Positions 54,233-63,018 of a stretch of DNA of 64,000 nt are shown in pieces. Under the pieces are notes generated by a model. It did no database searches. It worked only from the letters and a program-made list of their open reading frames with translations, and was not told where the DNA came from. Source of the stretch: Paenisporosarcina sp. FSL H8-0542 (GTDB taxonomy: Bacteria; Bacillota; Bacilli; Bacillales_A; Planococcaceae); assembly GCF_038632915.1 (NCBI RefSeq), contig NZ_CP152050.1:2635001-2699000 (forward strand), in the 5' to 3' direction. The position numbers were made by a program, and so were the translations under genes. The first letter of the stretch is position 1. Every line of letters begins with the position of its first letter.

Positions 54233-56713
54233 TTAGTTAGCTGTTACAGCAGTTCCTAATTTAATAGTGTTACCAGCAACATCTTTAACAGAAGCAAGAG
54301 CAGAATCAGTAGTTACTGAAACAGTAACTGCTTGTGCTGTGTTATAAAGTGCAGTTGTTAATACAAGCTTGTTATCGCCTGCTACATCAGTAGTAGCAGT
54401 GTATGCAAATGTTACTCCATTAACTTTAACAACGAAATCGTCGTTAGCAAGTGCAGCTACTGTTGCATCATCAAGAACTTCATCAAAAGTTAATTCTACA
54501 GTTGTAGCAGAAGCTTTCTTAGCAGATACTAATGTTGGTAGAACATTATCAACAAATCCAGTAGAAATATTTATAGTTTTTGTAGCAGCTGAAACTTTGC
54601 TTCCAGTAGTAGATACTACGCTGTCAGAAAGTGTTAATACAGCACCACCTGATGATTTAACTGATCCAGCTGGAAGTTCAATTTTAACGCTCTCTGTGTC
54701 GCCGTCAAAATAGATATTTGTTCCAGCAGGTAAAGCTTTTCCATCAAGTTGATAGTTAGCTAATGTTGTAGCAGAAGTAGTCATAGGTGTACCTGTGAAT
54801 TCTACTGCAATTACATTTACTGCTGCTGTAGCAGTTGCCGTTACAGTTGCTGCAGATGCAGACTTAGTAATTGCAACATTAGCAGCTGCAGAACTGTTAT
54901 TTGATGCATCTTTAACAAATCCAGCAGGAAGATTAATATTGTAAGCACCAGCATTAATTGCTCCAGATGTCTTCACATTTGTTGAATCAATACGTAATAC
55001 TTTATTGTCACCAGCAGCATTTGGTACAACTGTAGCTCCTGTAACATTTTGACGAACACCGTTTTTATCTGTAAGTGTAACTTGGCCAGTAGTACCAACT
55101 AAAGTTATTACTTCGTCAAAGTGAATATCGAAGAATTCATTTACAGCAGGTGCAGTTCCAGTATTAGTGATTGTGTTGAAACGGCTTACTACAGTAGGTG
55201 CAACTTTATCTTTAGATAAAGTAAGAGCTGAAGAGTAAACGTTTCCTACAATGTTATTAGCTGTCGCTTTAAATCCAGAAACTACAAGCGTTACATTAGA
55301 AGTGTCTACACCAGCATCATAAACTGTTACTGGAGGTACATTTGATAATGTTAAAGTAAATGTTTTGTTATCAGTAGTTGCAACAGCTACACCAAGATCA
55401 TAGCCATTCTTTTTAACTTGGAAGTTACCAGTTCCTACTAGAGTAACAACTTTATCAAAAGTTACTTTAACTGTGTTATCAGCCGATTGTACAACTTTTG
55501 ATACAGATGGAGCAGTAGTATCACTAGAAATTGTAACAGTAGAATTTAATACTGATGATTTATTACCAGCCGAATCAGTTACACCACTCACTAATACTGA
55601 ATGTGAACCTGCTGCTAATCCAGTTGCTCCACCAGTAATAGTAATTGTTTTAGTAAGTCCTGCGATAGCTACAACGTTAGAAGTTTTGTCAACGCCATCA
55701 ACTTTAGCAAGATCTAATGCAGAAACATAGTCATCAAAAGTAACTTCTAAATCGTTACCATTTCTTTCTACACTTGTGATAGTTGTAGCAGTTGTATCTG
55801 AGAATACCCAAGTTTTAGCGTAGTCTGCAGCTGCAGCTACTAATGATTTAGAAAGAACAGATTTTTTAACAGTAAGTTGTACCGCTTCATTGTTTGCTAA
55901 TTTAGCAGCATCAGTTAAAGTTAATACAACTTTCTTAGCATCATCTTCATCAACTACAGCTGTAAAGTTAGCTTCAGTAGCTCCAGCAACCAATAAAGAG
56001 TAATTAGACTCATCTTCAGCAGTTACTGCGTCCATAGCTTGATTGAAGTTAATTTCGATTTCTTTTGCGTTAATCGCACTTACTGATACTACTGACGGTG
56101 CAGCAGGAACAAACGTTTCAGCACGGTAAACGAACAATGCGAATTGACCGCGTGTTACGTTTTCACCAGTACCGAATTTAGTAGCAGTCAAACCTTTAGC
56201 TACACCAGCTTCATTTAAAGCGTCAACATATTGTTTGAAAGTATCAGAAACATCAGTGAATGGGAATGTGTTTGTTGCATCGCCTACGAATTTATAAGCG
56301 TTAGCAATAATTTTTGACATTTCTCCACGTGTAGTGAAATCGTTAGCGCCGAATTTTTCAGCTGTTTTACCAGAAACGATTTTCTTTTCAACTAGGAAGT
56401 TTACAGCCCATTGACGATCCTTAGGTACGTCAGTGAAACCAGCGTTTGCATAAGTTCCTGTTGGTGAAGCTCCTAGAGCTTTAGCGATCATTACTGCAGC
56501 ATCTTGACGTTTGATTTTGTCGTCAGTACCGAATTTACCGTTAGGATATCCTTGTGAGATACCTTTAGTAGATAGGTAATCTACTGCTGTTTTGTATTGC
56601 TCTGCCACGTCCGAGAATGCAGCCGAAGCTACTGGTGCGATTGCAGATGCAACAAGTGTTGCTGTCGCTGCTGTTGCAACGAATTTTTTGTACGACTTTG
56701 GTTGATAAGCCAT
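54233..56713 (-). CDS. Probable major S-layer protein (SLH plus Ig-like domains)
   Basis: An 826-residue exported protein. The signal peptide (about 1-31) ends PVASAAFSDV; three SLH repeats follow (about 32-205; GFTDVPKDRQWAVNFLVEKK, PFTDVSDTFKQYVDALNEAG, TRGQFALFVYRAE). The remaining 620 residues are SbsA/Big-type Ig-like repeats rich in Thr, Ala, Val and Asp (recurrent pattern VEITFDxxV..., as in TTVELTFDEVLDDATVAA). It has almost no cysteine, and its repeated use of a few codons (GCA/GCT, GTA/GTT, ACA/ACT) suggests strong expression. It fits a self-assembling lattice protein bound to pyruvylated wall polymer and possibly exported by SecA2. Confidence 0.92.
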   Translation of the reverse strand: MAYQPKSYKKFVATAATATLVASAIAPVASAAFSDVAEQYKTAVDYLSTKGISQGYPNGKFGTDDKIKRQDAAVMIAKALGASPTGTYANAGFTDVPKDRQWAVNFLVEKKIVSGKTAEKFGANDFTTRGEMSKIIANAYKFVGDATNTFPFTDVSDTFKQYVDALNEAGVAKGLTATKFGTGENVTRGQFALFVYRAETFVPAAPSVVSVSAINAKEIEINFNQAMDAVTAEDESNYSLLVAGATEANFTAVVDEDDAKKVVLTLTDAAKLANNEAVQLTVKKSVLSKSLVAAAADYAKTWVFSDTTATTITSVERNGNDLEVTFDDYVSALDLAKVDGVDKTSNVVAIAGLTKTITITGGATGLAAGSHSVLVSGVTDSAGNKSSVLNSTVTISSDTTAPSVSKVVQSADNTVKVTFDKVVTLVGTGNFQVKKNGYDLGVAVATTDNKTFTLTLSNVPPVTVYDAGVDTSNVTLVVSGFKATANNIVGNVYSSALTLSKDKVAPTVVSRFNTITNTGTAPAVNEFFDIHFDEVITLVGTTGQVTLTDKNGVRQNVTGATVVPNAAGDNKVLRIDSTNVKTSGAINAGAYNINLPAGFVKDASNNSSAAANVAITKSASAATVTATATAAVNVIAVEFTGTPMTTSATTLANYQLDGKALPAGTNIYFDGDTESVKIELPAGSVKSSGGAVLTLSDSVVSTTGSKVSAATKTINISTGFVDNVLPTLVSAKKASATTVELTFDEVLDDATVAALANDDFVVKVNGVTFAYTATTDVAGDNKLVLTTALYNTAQAVTVSVTTDSALASVKDVAGNTIKLGTAVTAN

Positions 56714-57027
56714 GTTAAGTATTCCTCCTGTTTTGTGTATAGTCTGTGTTTTGAGAACGGCAATACCGCATCAAAAATATTTCACAGTTTAAATTGTACC
56801 AACATTTGCAAGTTCACGCCAGTTTTTTCTATTTACCTAGTAAATATATATCTTCTGCGCAAGAAGAAAGGTTTATAGAAATGGCAGTAAAAGGACAAAG
56901 TTTTACAATTAAACTCCTATTTATTCTAACAGATTACATTTACATTTCAACTATTTTATAAAGATTACGTCAAATTAACTGTCGCTTTTTAGGAAATTTC
57001 AGATTTTTCTAGTCTAACAGCCTATTT
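56714..57027 (-). promoter_or_regulatory. Long upstream region of the S-layer gene with candidate promoter
   Basis: No gene is seen. A strong ribosome-binding site (AGGAGG) precedes the S-layer ATG. The best promoter candidate on the minus strand is TTGAAA (56950-56945), 16 bases, TAGAAT (56928-56923), which would give a leader of about 205 bases; a second TTGACG lies at 56973-56968. Long stable leaders are typical of S-layer mRNAs. Confidence 0.45.
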
Positions 57028-58410
57028 TTATAGGTCTATTAGCTTCTCTCTGACATTTAACATCGCTAAAATGGATGCGATATAGATAGAAACTGCTGGA
57101 GCAGTCAGTACATGGCCTGCTGTATATGCAATCCCCACTGCCAATAAGAAGGCCACCCCGTATAAAATATATAGATACGTAAAGTGTGTTTTAATATTTC
57201 GTACAAAATGTAGTAAAAACTTCCCTGTATACCAGAAGAATGGAGCCATTAAATAAAAGAAGCCAATCCATCCAAATGAATAGAACAAATCATGGAAGTC
57301 CATTTCAATCATTTTCAAGTCTTTTCCTGGTTCAGGTTCTTCATAGTTTCCTGCAAAGCCCATACCGAACAACTTTTGTGTGATTGGTGAAGAATTGAAA
57401 TCTGCATTGAATTCTTTTTCATACTTTTCTCGTGAACTGAAAATCAAGTTTTGAAGTTGTTCATTTGTTATTTCGGGATCTTCTTCAATAATTTCTTCCC
57501 CGTTGGCATCAAATTGGGGTTCATCATTCTCAGAATCTCCGAAAAGATCAATATTCAAGATGTCCAAATGAGCGTACATATTTCCGAAAACAGGTGTAAA
57601 TGGTGTTGCAGCTGCAAGCAAAACAATTAATCCAAATGAAATGATCAAACTTGATTTTACTTGTTGCGTTTTAAGCTTCATGAACACATACATGATGATG
57701 CTACCAATCAGTACTGATAAAAGGACAACCAGTATTCCACCGTAACCAACCTTAGTTCCTAATGCCAGCATTCCTAGTGACAACATGACAAATGGAATCC
57801 AGAACCACGGTTTCTTAGCATTTGTTGTTCGTTCGATTGCATACAGTGCAAGAATCGGTAAGATAATCGCCATAATTGCCCCTATTTCGTTTCCTGCATA
57901 GAACCAACCGGAGTAACCAACTTTGGTATGTGCATAGTTGGATAAACTCGTGCCAGTAAGCTGAGCTATGATAAATACTGCGCCGATAATAAAACCTGCT
58001 AACCACATATATTTCGTCGTATGTTTCTCGATATCCCAATCACGTGCTTGTAATTGTTTATACACAATCATGAATCCAAGGAACACGATATTGAAATATA
58101 CTACTTTATTGAAGAACTTTAATTCCTGGAATAGATAATAAGGATCTTTAACGCTTATATTCAGGAAAATGTTAATACCAATAATTAGTGCTAAGCCAAC
58201 TAGGTATATTATGTAGCCGCGTGCCAATTTATTCGAGCGGGCCATCCATAATAAAAATAAACCCATTGTTCCCATATAAGCAAAGCGGAGCATGACTCCG
58301 ATTGTAATATTCGAGCCCAATAAAAGTTTGGACCCAGCTGTTAATACATCAATGACGGGTTGAAGCACAAGAAAAGCAATAAAATAGATTAGAAATTTAG
58401 TTTGATTCAT
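57028..58410 (-). CDS. O-antigen ligase/Wzy-like polymerase membrane protein
   Basis: A 460-residue integral membrane protein with about eleven or twelve hydrophobic segments and a long outer loop between the last ones (about 285-375, acidic: GDSENDEPQFDANGEEIIEE). This topology and the segment GYGGILVVLLSVLIG fit O-antigen ligase or Wzy polymerase families, which act on undecaprenyl-linked glycans outside the membrane. Its likely substrate is the secondary cell wall polymer. It begins six bases after the GT4 gene and is the last gene of that unit. Confidence 0.82.
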   Translation of the reverse strand: MNQTKFLIYFIAFLVLQPVIDVLTAGSKLLLGSNITIGVMLRFAYMGTMGLFLLWMARSNKLARGYIIYLVGLALIIGINIFLNISVKDPYYLFQELKFFNKVVYFNIVFLGFMIVYKQLQARDWDIEKHTTKYMWLAGFIIGAVFIIAQLTGTSLSNYAHTKVGYSGWFYAGNEIGAIMAIILPILALYAIERTTNAKKPWFWIPFVMLSLGMLALGTKVGYGGILVVLLSVLIGSIIMYVFMKLKTQQVKSSLIISFGLIVLLAAATPFTPVFGNMYAHLDILNIDLFGDSENDEPQFDANGEEIIEEDPEITNEQLQNLIFSSREKYEKEFNADFNSSPITQKLFGMGFAGNYEEPEPGKDLKMIEMDFHDLFYSFGWIGFFYLMAPFFWYTGKFLLHFVRNIKTHFTYLYILYGVAFLLAVGIAYTAGHVLTAPAVSIYIASILAMLNVREKLIDL

Positions 58411-58416
58411 GGCAAG

Positions 58417-59550
58417 TTAAAATCCTCTTTCGTTAGTTGTTTGTGGATTCAATTCATTAAAAATAGCTGAAAGCTTCGATTGAATTGTTGTTTGTTCATA
58501 TTGTAAGGCGGTTTCATAAGCTGCTTGAGAAATCTTTTCATATTCTTCATTTGACAGTTCATCAAATTTAACCAATAAATCTTTTAATTGAACAGCGTCC
58601 CCTGGGGTAAATAACCATCCATTTTGACCATCTTGAACATAATCAAGGATGCCCCCTATTGCACTTGCAAGAATCGGAGTTTTGCATGCCATTGCTTCTA
58701 GTCCAACGAGACCCAGGCTTTCCCCTTTTCTGGTTGTCGGAAATATGAATGCTTCGATGACAGTATAGATATTTGCTAGATCAGATTGTTTCATCAAAGG
58801 ATAGTGAATGATGACATCTTCAATGCCCAATGATTTCGCAAGTTCTTTAAATGCATCATCTTCTTTACCGGAGCCTACTGCAATAAAACGGGTACGGTCT
58901 CTTTCCTCTGGCTTTTCGTTCATATAAAACGAAATGGCCCGCAAATAATGATCCCAACCTTTTCCGACATCCAGTCTCCCTACATATCCGATATAACGGA
59001 AAGCAGGATCTAGTTTTAGTTGAGATAAAATATCTATTCGTTGGTTTTTTTTCGGATGGAAGACTTCCGCATTCACCCCACCAGATGGAAACACGCGTAT
59101 AGGTGTTTTGACACCATATTTTTGTTGCACTAATTTTTCGTAATAATGAGAAGGTGTAATTATGAGTGATGATTGTTGAAGCAGTTTTTTAACTGCCGGT
59201 TGGTATTTTTCCTGTGAAGCAACTTCCGGTACCACATCGCTACCATGAACATTTGTCACAATTCGGACAGAAGGCTTCAGCTTTTTCAACCATAAAAGAG
59301 GCATGGCATTATGAGAAGCATAGTGCACATAAATTGCATCGTAGTTTCCAGTTAAACCTTTTGATAAGATTTTGCTGTAATAAATAGCGTAACCCAATAT
59401 TTTAGACAGTTTAGATGTTTTCTTCTGTAAAACAGCTTTATCAACTTGAAAGCCTTCATTTTGTAAAATCTTTTCGGTGTTTTGTACAAAGACACCGTAA
59501 CTTGGGAAGTTTGAGGATGGATACATATTGGCTACCAATAAAATCTTCAT
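58417..59550 (-). CDS. Glycosyltransferase family 4
   Basis: A 377-residue cytoplasmic GT-B enzyme. The N-terminal Rossmann half starts MKILLVANMYPSSNFPSYGV; the acceptor-site motif is VTNVHGSDVVPEVA, and the C-terminal nucleotide-sugar site shows YIGYVGRLDVGKGWDHYL and the EX7E-type segment FPTTRKGESLGLVGLEAMAC. It adds a sugar to a lipid-linked glycan; donor and acceptor cannot be read. It sits between galU and the Wzy-like gene in one direction and is probably part of polymer assembly. Confidence 0.93.
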   Translation of the reverse strand: MKILLVANMYPSSNFPSYGVFVQNTEKILQNEGFQVDKAVLQKKTSKLSKILGYAIYYSKILSKGLTGNYDAIYVHYASHNAMPLLWLKKLKPSVRIVTNVHGSDVVPEVASQEKYQPAVKKLLQQSSLIITPSHYYEKLVQQKYGVKTPIRVFPSGGVNAEVFHPKKNQRIDILSQLKLDPAFRYIGYVGRLDVGKGWDHYLRAISFYMNEKPEERDRTRFIAVGSGKEDDAFKELAKSLGIEDVIIHYPLMKQSDLANIYTVIEAFIFPTTRKGESLGLVGLEAMACKTPILASAIGGILDYVQDGQNGWLFTPGDAVQLKDLLVKFDELSNEEYEKISQAAYETALQYEQTTIQSKLSAIFNELNPQTTNERGF

Positions 59551-59587
59551 CTCTCACCCTCCTTTCCAATTAGTTCTAGACGCAAGT

Positions 59588-59609
59588 ACATCGCGATTGC
59601 TCGCGATGT
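59588..59609. other. Perfect hairpin between galU and the GT4 gene
   Basis: ACATCGCGA / TCGCGATGT around TTGC forms a 9-bp GC-rich stem one base past the galU stop. There is no T-run on either strand, so it is not a clear terminator; it could be a processing or attenuating site inside the operon. Confidence 0.65.
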
Positions 59610-59610
59610 C

Positions 59611-60483
59611 TTATTCATACTGTTCAATTTTCTTTTTCATGTAGGCGATTAAATCATCTTTTAAATCTGGACGTTGCAGGGCAAATTCCAAAGTGGTTTC
59701 GACAAAACCAAGTTTTTCACCTACATCATAACGATTTCCTTCAAAAGCAAAGCCATAAACGCCTTGTTCCCCGTTCAACTTTTCAATAGCATCCGTTAAT
59801 TGGATTTCGCCCCCCGCTCCTATTTCCATCTCATCTAAATACTTGAAGATTTCAGGAGTAAACACATAACGACCAATAATCGCCATATTTGAAGGAGCTG
59901 TACCTTGTTTTGGCTTTTCTACGAATTTACGAACTTTGTACCGTGAACCGATTTGTTCAGAAGGATCAATGACGCCATAACGGTGTGTTTCTGATTCTGG
60001 AACTTCCATTACACCAATCACTGAGGAAGCCGTCTCTTCGTAGTTCTCAATCAACTGTTTCAAGCATGGTGTTTCAGCTTGGACAATATCGTCACCGAGT
60101 AAAACCGCAAAAGGTTCATCCCCAATAAACTTACGTGCGGTCCAAACAGCATGTCCCAATCCAAGGGGTGCTTTCTGACGAATGTAATGAATTTCAACTT
60201 TTCCGGATTGTTGTACTTCTTCCAATAAGTCAAATTTCTCTTTTGCATATAATGTATTTTCAAGAAGTGGCGCAGAATCGAAATGATCTTCGATGGCACG
60301 CTTGTCTTTTCCTGTAACGATGATAATATCTTCAATACCTGAAGCAATAGCCTCTTCTACAATATATTGAATGGTCGGTTTATCAACAATAGGTAGCATC
60401 TCTTTTGGCATTGCTTTCGTTGCTGGTAAGAAACGTGTACCTAAACCTGCAGCTGGAATAATTGCTTTGCGTACTTTTTTCAT
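59611..60483 (-). CDS. galU: UTP-glucose-1-phosphate uridylyltransferase
   Basis: Makes UDP-glucose from UTP and glucose-1-phosphate (B. subtilis GtaB). The 290-residue product has the nucleotidyltransferase signature [20 protein letters not shown] with the catalytic lysine region [19 protein letters not shown], the metal-binding aspartates of [11 protein letters not shown] and the sugar-binding [23 protein letters not shown] 60483 is chosen because GGAGG stands eight bases before it; TTG 60489 would add two residues. It lies 14 bases after the UDP-ManNAc dehydrogenase gene. Confidence 0.96.
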   Translation of the reverse strand: MKKVRKAIIPAAGLGTRFLPATKAMPKEMLPIVDKPTIQYIVEEAIASGIEDIIIVTGKDKRAIEDHFDSAPLLENTLYAKEKFDLLEEVQQSGKVEIHYIRQKAPLGLGHAVWTARKFIGDEPFAVLLGDDIVQAETPCLKQLIENYEETASSVIGVMEVPESETHRYGVIDPSEQIGSRYKVRKFVEKPKQGTAPSNMAIIGRYVFTPEIFKYLDEMEIGAGGEIQLTDAIEKLNGEQGVYGFAFEGNRYDVGEKLGFVETTLEFALQRPDLKDDLIAYMKKKIEQYE

Positions 60484-60497
60484 CAACAATGCCTCCC

Positions 60498-61772
60498 TTA
60501 ATTCTTGGAATCACCTAAAAGATATACATCAAATCCAGCTGCTTCCCATTTCGCACGATCAATACAGTTTTTAGTATCGATGATGATATGGTTGGTCATA
60601 TGTGATTTGATTTCTTCAGGATTCAAGTCTCTAAACGCTTGGTGATCAGTTAATACTAAAATCGCCGAAGCATGTTGAAGCGCTACAAATTGATCTTGCG
60701 TCTGTTCCGGCAAATTGTTGTGTTTAATATGTGGATCGTATGCTGACAAACTCATTTGTCGCTCACGAAGTTGTTCCACTACGTCAACAGAAGGACTTTC
60801 ACGCATATCGTCAATGTTGCCTTTAAACGCTAATCCCAGTACAGCAATTTTCGGATCCTTAATGCCTTTTGCATTTAAAATATCTGCCGTTAATTGAGCA
60901 GTATAGGATGGCATGCCATCATTTGTTTGTCGTGACAAGTGAATGATCTTCGCTTGTTGCGGATCAAGTTCCACCAAGAACCAAGGATCAACTGCGATAC
61001 AGTGTCCACCAACACCAGGGCCTGGCATATGAATATTCACCCGAGGATGGAAGTTAGCAAGCTTGATTGCCTCCCAAATATTCACTCCAATATTCTGTGC
61101 GATTTTTGCCAATTCATTTGCGAAAGCAATATTAACATCTCGGTAGGTGTTTTCCATTACTTTTACAAGTTCAGCAGTCGTTGCATCGGTTTCATGCATC
61201 GTACCTTTTACGAATGATTGATAAAGTGCTGTCGTTTGTTTAGCTGACTCTACATTGACACCACCAATAATACGGTCGTTGGAAACCAATTCTTCAAATA
61301 CTCGACCTGGGATCACGCGTTCAGGTGAGTGGGACACTAACAATTCCATGCCAATTTCCAAGTTCGCCTTAATCAATTCAGGCATCATTACATCTTCTAC
61401 CGTGCGTGGAGGAACAGTTGATTCCAAAATAACCAAGTTACCTTTTTCAAGGAAAGGAACTGTAGATGCAGTAGCTATTCTTACATATTCTAAATCAGCT
61501 GTTTTGTCCGCTTTGATTGGTGAAGGAACAGCGATAATAAAGACGTCCGCCTTGATTGGTTCTGTAGAAACAGTCAGTGAACCAGAATCAATGGCTTTAT
61601 CTAAACGCTCCTGTAGACCGTTTTCTTCGATATGTAATTGTTTCTTTTGAATCATTTTAACCGTGTCTTCGTTAACGTCCACTCCGTGAACTTGGTGTCC
61701 ATGATTTGCAAACATGACAGCAGTCGGTAATCCGATATATCCGAGTCCAACTACGCAAATGGTTTTTTTCAT
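60498..61772 (-). CDS. wecC: UDP-N-acetyl-D-mannosamine dehydrogenase (WecC-like)
   Basis: A 424-residue NAD-dependent enzyme that oxidises UDP-ManNAc to UDP-ManNAcA. The N-terminal nucleotide-binding loop is [18 protein letters not shown]; the central domain has [20 protein letters not shown] with the catalytic cysteine, and the C-terminal domain has [20 protein letters not shown]-like sequence. The ENGLQERL segment and VNIHMPGPG favour the ManNAc branch over UDP-glucose dehydrogenase. No UDP-GlcNAc 2-epimerase is in the window; it must come from elsewhere. The product is a common building block of secondary cell wall polymers. Confidence 0.9.
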   Translation of the reverse strand: MKKTICVVGLGYIGLPTAVMFANHGHQVHGVDVNEDTVKMIQKKQLHIEENGLQERLDKAIDSGSLTVSTEPIKADVFIIAVPSPIKADKTADLEYVRIATASTVPFLEKGNLVILESTVPPRTVEDVMMPELIKANLEIGMELLVSHSPERVIPGRVFEELVSNDRIIGGVNVESAKQTTALYQSFVKGTMHETDATTAELVKVMENTYRDVNIAFANELAKIAQNIGVNIWEAIKLANFHPRVNIHMPGPGVGGHCIAVDPWFLVELDPQQAKIIHLSRQTNDGMPSYTAQLTADILNAKGIKDPKIAVLGLAFKGNIDDMRESPSVDVVEQLRERQMSLSAYDPHIKHNNLPEQTQDQFVALQHASAILVLTDHQAFRDLNPEEIKSHMTNHIIIDTKNCIDRAKWEAAGFDVYLLGDSKN

Positions 61773-61883
61773 AAGTATTCTCCTTCTGAATGAAAATAAA
61801 TTAGTTTCTTCTATTATAAGTGTGTTTTGTATTGGTCACTCAAGTACCGCAATTATAGGAACAGAAATCACACGATTTCAATG

Positions 61884-62600
61884 TTATTTCTTACCTATTA
61901 ATACTCGCCATAAAAAGATCGGCAAGTTCATTTGACGTTTGATACGTGATGGGTTACTTGCCAAACGATATAACCATTCTAACCCAAACTTACGGAAAAG
62001 TGCGGGTGCTCTTTTGACCATTCCCGAAAATACATCAAAACTCCCACCGACCCCTTGAAAAACAAGAACGTTTGGAAGGTTAACCAGGTTTCTCTTTATC
62101 CATATTTCCTGTTTTGGGCTGCCGAGTGCAACGAATAATATCTTCGCTCCACTTTCATGAATACGTTGTACCAAAGCTGCCTCATCTTTCTCATAACCAT
62201 TTGTATATCCAGCAACGGTCAGAAGTGGTCTCTCTTTTTGAATCTCTGAAATCGCTTTAGTCACGACTTCTTCTTTTGCCCCATAAAAATAAACCGGATG
62301 GCCTTGTGATGCGGCGAAGTCCAGTAGTTCCCCCATCATGTCTACCCCAGTAACACGGGAAGTAATCTTGCCACCTCTTAGTTTTGATGCCAATAAGACA
62401 CCAACGCCATCAGGAATCTGGAAAGTTGATTCATTAATTAACGTTTTCACTTGTGGATCCCGATTTGCAGTTATGACTTTTTCCGGGTTTACTGCGATAA
62501 TTGTTGACTGCTCATTACGAGCCATTTTCTGTTGTAATTCACTGATAATTCCTTCATATGTTAATGGCGATACATCCACGCCTAAGTAGGTCTCTTTCAC
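61884..62600 (-). CDS. WecG/TagA/CpsF family glycosyltransferase
   Basis: A 238-residue GT26 enzyme. It has the family motifs AVNPEKVITANRDPQVKTLI, FQIPDGVGVLLASKL, RVTGVDMMGELLDFA, LFVALGSPKQEIWI and VGGSFDVFSGMVKRAP. The B. subtilis homologue TagA adds ManNAc to GlcNAc-PP-undecaprenol made by TagO, forming the linkage unit of wall teichoic acid; the same reaction would prime the polymer here, or ManNAcA could be the donor in view of the neighbouring dehydrogenase. Confidence 0.93.
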   Translation of the reverse strand: MKETYLGVDVSPLTYEGIISELQQKMARNEQSTIIAVNPEKVITANRDPQVKTLINESTFQIPDGVGVLLASKLRGGKITSRVTGVDMMGELLDFAASQGHPVYFYGAKEEVVTKAISEIQKERPLLTVAGYTNGYEKDEAALVQRIHESGAKILFVALGSPKQEIWIKRNLVNLPNVLVFQGVGGSFDVFSGMVKRAPALFRKFGLEWLYRLASNPSRIKRQMNLPIFLWRVLIGKK

Positions 62601-62766
62601 TATTTACAGCCTCATTTCGTTCACATTCAATTGATATAGTATAGCAGATTCTTTGTTTAGTTGCATAGCATCCGTGACAAGTGATAAAATTTGGACATAA
62701 GACGCTTTCACTTCGTTGTGAAAGCTTTTGTTATGGAAATTAAAAAGATAAATTTCTGTTATTATT
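62601..62766 (+). promoter_or_regulatory. Leader region of csaB with candidate promoter and hairpin
   Basis: A weak promoter candidate is TTGCAT (62661-62666), 16 bases, GATAAA (62683-62688). A perfect 8-bp hairpin GCTTTCAC-TTCGTT-GTGAAAGC (62704-62725) followed by TTTT lies just downstream and looks like a leader terminator or attenuator. The divergent WecG gene starts at 62600. Confidence 0.4.
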
Positions 62767-63000
62767 ATGTCTAGCTACAAGCGCCAGCTCACACTTAAGC
62801 TTCAGAAACTCATTCGGAAACAGGTTTCCGATTCGCTTCTTCCAGCGCCAGATCCAGTTGCACAGGCCAACCCGCTCCTAAGCTTCGCAACTTCATTCGA
62901 AAACAAGTTTTCGATTCAGTTGCTCCAGCGCCAGAGTCGGATTAGATTGGCCTGTTCCACATTTTAGAGCGTTGAGCTATAGTGGCGCTTTCCGCTTTTC
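62767..63000. repeat. Bacillales-type intergenic element with two 83-bp modules
   Basis: Begins GTCTAGCTACAAGCGCCAG and ends TAGTGGCGCTTTCCGCTTTT, like the dispersed TGTCTAGCTCCAGCGCC...GGCGCTTCCGCTTTTC elements known between genes in Bacillales. Inside are two diverged 83-bp direct repeats, from 62796 and 62879 (TAAGCTTC...CCAGCGCCAGA...), each with a palindrome (TCGGAAACAGGTTTCCGA at 62814; TCGAAAACAAGTTTTCGA at 62897). It ends 18 bases before the csaB start. Confidence 0.85.
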
Positions 63001-63018
63001 TTAAAAGGAGGACTTCAT

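Noticed and set aside
60498-61772. UDP-glucose 6-dehydrogenase, suggested by the neighbouring galU
   Set aside because: The [19 protein letters not shown] region and N-terminal pattern fit the UDP-ManNAc dehydrogenase branch better.
62767-62967. 66-codon open frame before csaB
   Set aside because: It lies wholly within a dispersed non-coding element and has no ribosome-binding site or recognisable protein.
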